Below, in pieces: positions 61,406 to 64,000 of a stretch of 64,000 nt of DNA. Source of the stretch: M30B19 sp041741535 (GTDB lineage: Bacteria > Planctomycetota > Planctomycetia > Pirellulales > Pirellulaceae). The stretch spans positions 9,883 through 73,882 of the forward strand of contig JBGSJV010000132.1 of assembly GCA_041741535.1 (NCBI GenBank). Reading direction: 5' to 3'. The position numbers and the translations under genes are program-made. The notes under the pieces were generated by a model. It searched no databases. It was not told where the DNA came from and worked only from the letters and a program-made list of their open reading frames with translations. The stretch's first letter is position 1, and each line of letters starts with the position of its first letter.

Positions 61406-61457
61406 AGTAGGCTGCCAGGGGACTGGCAGCCTACTGTGGGTCGCCAGTCCTCTGGCG
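61406..61457. repeat. Two adjacent hairpins (REP/BIME-like)
   Basis: AGTAGGCTGCCAG (61406-61418) pairs perfectly with CTGGCAGCCTACT (61423-61435), loop GGGA. CGCCAG (61442-61447) pairs with CTGGCG (61452-61457), loop TCCT. The second core GCCAGTCCTCTGGC is nearly the reverse complement of the first (GCCAGGGGACTGGC). There is no T run, so it is unlikely to be a simple terminator. Confidence 0.8.
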
Positions 61458-61591
61458 GCCTTTCGCGGAGTTCGACTCGAAGTTGGCACGACGTGCGACA
61501 TGAAGGTCCTTCCTTGGCGGGTTGTCGGTTCCTGGTAGATTCGGTTGAATGAAGGCGGGGTTGGTTGGGCGGGCTTTGCTGGAATTGACTC

Positions 61592-62395
61592 ATGAAAATT
61601 GGTGCGGTCTCGTACCTGAACACAAAGCCATTGATCGAGTACTGGCGCGGGAGCCCGGACGATCGTCTGGAGTTGGATCTTCCCAGTCGGCTAGCGGATC
61701 GGTTGCGGGTGCGCGAGTTGGACGTGGCCCTGATTCCGGCGGTCGAGGTCTTCCAGCAGCCCGAATTGGTGATTGTGCCGGATGCGTGCATCGCGTGTTT
61801 TGGACCGGTTTGGAGTGTCAAGTTACTGAGTCGGGTCCCGTTTTCTGATATCAAGACCTTGAGTCTGGACGAGGGGTCGCGGACCAGCGTCGTGTTGTGC
61901 CGGGTCCTGTTGTATGATCTGTTGGGCGTGAGTCCAATCACGTCCAAATTGCCGATCGACATGGTTTGGCAGGACGTTGACTCGGATGCAGTCTTGGTGA
62001 TTGGCGACCGAGCGATGCGGGCCGAGGCTGCAGGTTTTCCCTACACTTGGGATTTGGGCGAAGTTTGGAAACAAGCGACTGGGTTGCCGTTTGTGTTCGC
62101 CGTTTGGGCGACGCACGAAGATTTGTTGCAGGCGAATCCGACGGCGGTCGAGGACGTTCAACGTTCGCTGAATCAGGCTCGTGATACGGGGCTGGCGAAT
62201 GTCGGCGCCTTGGCGCGACAATATGCCGACACGTATGGTTTGGAAGTTGACGAGTGTCATAAATACTTGGGGCATTATTTGCATTTTCGGTTCGGAACGC
62301 GCGAGCGCGAGGCGCTGCATCGCTTTCACGAAATGGCCAGGAGAATGCAATTTGTTCCGGCTCAAAGAGAATTGGTTTACCATGAATGCACCTAA
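61592..62395 (+). CDS. mqnA: Chorismate dehydratase, futalosine pathway
   Basis: A 267-aa enzyme that dehydrates chorismate to 3-enolpyruvyl-benzoate in the futalosine route to menaquinone. It starts MKIGAVSYLNTKPLIEYW, with the family motif VSYLNTKPL, and continues with LPSRLADRLRVRELDVALIP and a periplasmic-binding-like fold (SRTSVVLCRVLLYD, GDRAMRA). Length is normal. The end overlaps the mqnC start by 14 bp. Confidence 0.95.
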   Translation: MKIGAVSYLNTKPLIEYWRGSPDDRLELDLPSRLADRLRVRELDVALIPAVEVFQQPELVIVPDACIACFGPVWSVKLLSRVPFSDIKTLSLDEGSRTSVVLCRVLLYDLLGVSPITSKLPIDMVWQDVDSDAVLVIGDRAMRAEAAGFPYTWDLGEVWKQATGLPFVFAVWATHEDLLQANPTAVEDVQRSLNQARDTGLANVGALARQYADTYGLEVDECHKYLGHYLHFRFGTREREALHRFHEMARRMQFVPAQRELVYHECT

Positions 62396-63566
62396 CTTGA
62401 AGCAAACTCCGGCGGCGATTCGTGATACTCTGGAGCGAGCTCTTGATGGGCGGCGGATCAGTATTGCTGATTGTCGCACGTTGTTTGATTGTGATGACTT
62501 GGCGTTGTTGGGGACGGTTGCCAACCGGATCTCGTTGCGAAAACATCTGGAGTCGTATCGCACCTACAACATCGATCGGAACATCAACTATACCAATGTC
62601 TGTACGGCTGTCTGCGATTTTTGTGCGTTTTATCGCGGCCCGAAAGATCCGGAAGGGTACGTGCTATCTCGCGAAGAAATGTATGCGAAAATTGAAGAGA
62701 CGATTCAATTGGGTGGCGAGCAAATCTTGTTGCAGGGTGGTTTGCACCCACACTTCAAACTCGAATGGTATGAAGAGATGTTGAGCGATTTGCGTGCGAA
62801 GTTTCCGACGGTGAACTTGCACGCGTTTAGTCCGCCAGAGATTCATCACTTCACAAAGGTCAACAAGCTCTCGTTGCGAGAAGTGTTGGCACGACTGCAG
62901 AAGGCGGGACTGGGGAGTTTGCCGGGCGGGGGCGCGGAGATTTTGGTCGATCGCGTGCGGCAAGAAATCACGCGTGGGAAGGTGCTGTCGGATGACTGGT
63001 TGAATGTGATGCGAGTGTGGCATGAACTGGGCGGGCGAGGTTCCGCAACGATGATGTTTGGACACGTGGAGACTTTGGATGAACGTGTCGAGCATCTGCA
63101 TCGGTTGCGGGAGTTGCAAGACGAGACGGGTGGGTTTACGGCGTTTATTTGTTGGACGTTTCAACCGGAGCATACGCAATTGGCTCATCTGCCCAAAGCC
63201 AGTGCCTTCCAGTACTTGAAGACTTTGGCGATCTCACGGATCTTCTTGGACAACTTTGACAATTTGCAGTCGAGTTGGGTGACTCAGGGATTGAAAATGG
63301 GCCAGTTGTCATTGGTGTTTGGGGCGAACGACATGGGGAGTCTGATGATTGAGGAGAATGTCGTCGCCGAGGCGGGAACGGTCCATTTCTTGAGTTTGGA
63401 CCAAATTCGTGATTCGATCAGTGAATTGGGGTTTGAGCCACGGCAACGAAACGTGCATTATCGATTAGTGGATAAACAGCGGGAACTTGCGGCTGTCGAG
63501 GCCCATCGTACGTGGATGCGGGGCCGCGCAGGGCAAACGACGGAGTTGGTCGGTTTGGAACGCTAG
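62382..63566 (+). CDS. mqnC: Cyclic dehypoxanthine futalosine synthase (radical SAM)
   Basis: A 394-aa radical SAM enzyme that cyclises dehypoxanthine futalosine. ATG 62382 (MNAPNLKQTP) lies inside the end of mqnA; the open frame to 62181 is shadow sequence. The [4Fe-4S] cysteines are C74, C78 and C81 in NVCTAVCDFCAFYR. QILLQGGLHPHFKLEWYEEM and the SPPEIHHFTK region fit the MqnC family, and GSLMIEENVVAEAG is the conserved C-terminal block. Together with mqnA it shows the futalosine, not the MenFDCEB, pathway; mqnB and mqnD are elsewhere. Confidence 0.95.
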   Translation: MNAPNLKQTPAAIRDTLERALDGRRISIADCRTLFDCDDLALLGTVANRISLRKHLESYRTYNIDRNINYTNVCTAVCDFCAFYRGPKDPEGYVLSREEMYAKIEETIQLGGEQILLQGGLHPHFKLEWYEEMLSDLRAKFPTVNLHAFSPPEIHHFTKVNKLSLREVLARLQKAGLGSLPGGGAEILVDRVRQEITRGKVLSDDWLNVMRVWHELGGRGSATMMFGHVETLDERVEHLHRLRELQDETGGFTAFICWTFQPEHTQLAHLPKASAFQYLKTLAISRIFLDNFDNLQSSWVTQGLKMGQLSLVFGANDMGSLMIEENVVAEAGTVHFLSLDQIRDSISELGFEPRQRNVHYRLVDKQRELAAVEAHRTWMRGRAGQTTELVGLER

Positions 63567-63777
63567 TGGTGGTCGATTTTTCAAGTATGATAGCGGAAAC
63601 TTGGGACAATCAACTAGAATTCGCTTTACAGCGGGTTGGAACCCGTTAGAATCAAGAAATGGTGCAGGATCGGAACTTTGAGTCCGGCGGGGTGATTTTG
63701 CGAGCGAGTTAGAAGTTTGTTGGTGAACCAGGGCTCAAGTGATCAGGGTCGTGCTCGAACGAATTGGAGATGAGTCG

Positions 63778-64000
63778 ATGTGGCATCGTATATTAGGTGT
63801 GAACGTTCTCGGGCTTTGTCTTTTTTCTTTGATTGGTTGTGGCGGCGATGCTCCCAAAGCCAATGAGCCCAAAGCGACTCCAACCAGTTCGACGAGTCCG
63901 GCAGAATCGTCGGAGGCTCCGAGCCAAGAAACCAAGTCGGACGAGGCGCCGGCACCGGCTCCCACGACACGGACCCGGATGCCCGCCGTCGCGGGTTCTG
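63778..64000 (+). CDS. Lipoprotein of unknown function, 3' end outside window
   Basis: The frame is open from ATG 63778 to the window end, giving 74 codons. GGAG at 63766-63769 precedes it. MWHRILGVNVLGLCLFSLIG ends in lipobox LIGC, so Cys21 is probably acylated. The visible mature part is a Pro/Ser/Glu/Lys-rich low-complexity linker, resembling the linker of the lipoprotein encoded at 14342-15067. The functional domain lies outside the window. Confidence 0.78.
   Translation, partial: MWHRILGVNVLGLCLFSLIGCGGDAPKANEPKATPTSSTSPAESSEAPSQETKSDEAPAPAPTTRTRMPAVAGS

Larger units (their letters stand above)
61247..61591. other. Divergent intergenic region with repeats
   Basis: 345 bp between mlaE (minus) and mqnA (plus), expected to hold both promoters. 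It holds the 19-bp AT-rich repeats at 61336-61386 and a double hairpin at 61406-61457. I see no coding frame. Confidence 0.4.

Noticed and set aside
1..64000. CRISPR arrays, prophage or transposase genes
   Set aside because: No regularly spaced repeats, integrase, capsid or DDE/HUH transposase motif was seen on either strand.

Overview
The window reads as a chromosomal segment of a planctomycete, most likely of the Pirellula/Rhodopirellula group. This is inferred from content, not from a marker gene. The pointers are a DUF1559-type pseudopilin, a PEP-CTERM protein, many lipoproteins and Cys- or Gly-rich secreted proteins of unknown function, a very large SecA (1231 aa), futalosine-route menaquinone genes, KDO transferase plus Mla genes (a Gram-negative envelope), frequent TTG/GTG starts and little operon structure. 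I saw no rRNA, tRNA, CRISPR array, transposase, integrase or phage gene.

Layout. 1-6 kb: the 5' part of a secreted glycosidase-like protein, a sugar isomerase/epimerase-like TIM barrel, and two related secreted proteins on the minus strand, one with a DUF11 domain and one a lipoprotein. 6.3-16.2 kb: a translationally coupled membrane protein/P-loop ATPase pair, infA, and a run of secreted proteins and lipoproteins of unknown function, ending with a PDZ protein. 16.6-31.8 kb (minus strand): an efflux-type adaptor with a GAF/HlyD protein; nadK; the isoprenoid pair ispA-dxs; a tight four-gene operon (MBL hydrolase, ThrE-like exporter, myo-inositol oxygenase, secreted protein); an alpha-galactosidase-like protein; a PhnP-like hydrolase. 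31.9-39.2 kb (plus): P1B-type metal ATPase, secA, waaA. 39.2-45.1 kb: lipoprotein, HAD hydrolase, LarE-type sulfur transferase, a DUF218 protein and a ClpP/NfeD membrane protease. 45.4-53.6 kb: HD-GYP protein, ribBA, purK, dGTPase, PIN-TRAM protein, NAD-dependent epimerase and GluQRS. 53.9-58 kb: PEP-CTERM protein, pseudopilin, MFS transporter and a small membrane protein. 58.1-61.2 kb (minus): mlaE-mlaF-mlaD, the inner-membrane part of a phospholipid transporter. 61.6-63.6 kb: mqnA-mqnC (menaquinone via futalosine). The window ends inside a lipoprotein gene.

Functional links: dxs and ispA supply prenyl diphosphates that could feed the menaquinone side chain made with mqnA/mqnC; waaA and mla serve the outer membrane; SecA exports the many secreted proteins.

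The clearest structure outside genes is a family of four intergenic elements of about 100 bp (11987, 45146, 54920, 58013). Their ends are imperfect inverted repeats of the type AGGC(T)TTGTCC..GGTCTGACC, so they look like a MITE- or REP-type family. There are also a separate 123-bp inverted repeat (21304), a direct repeat rich in GGCC palindromes (16448), two perfect 18-19 bp tandem duplications, one of which duplicates a start-codon region (31896), a double hairpin (61406), and a leader with mutually exclusive pairings (6159-6296).
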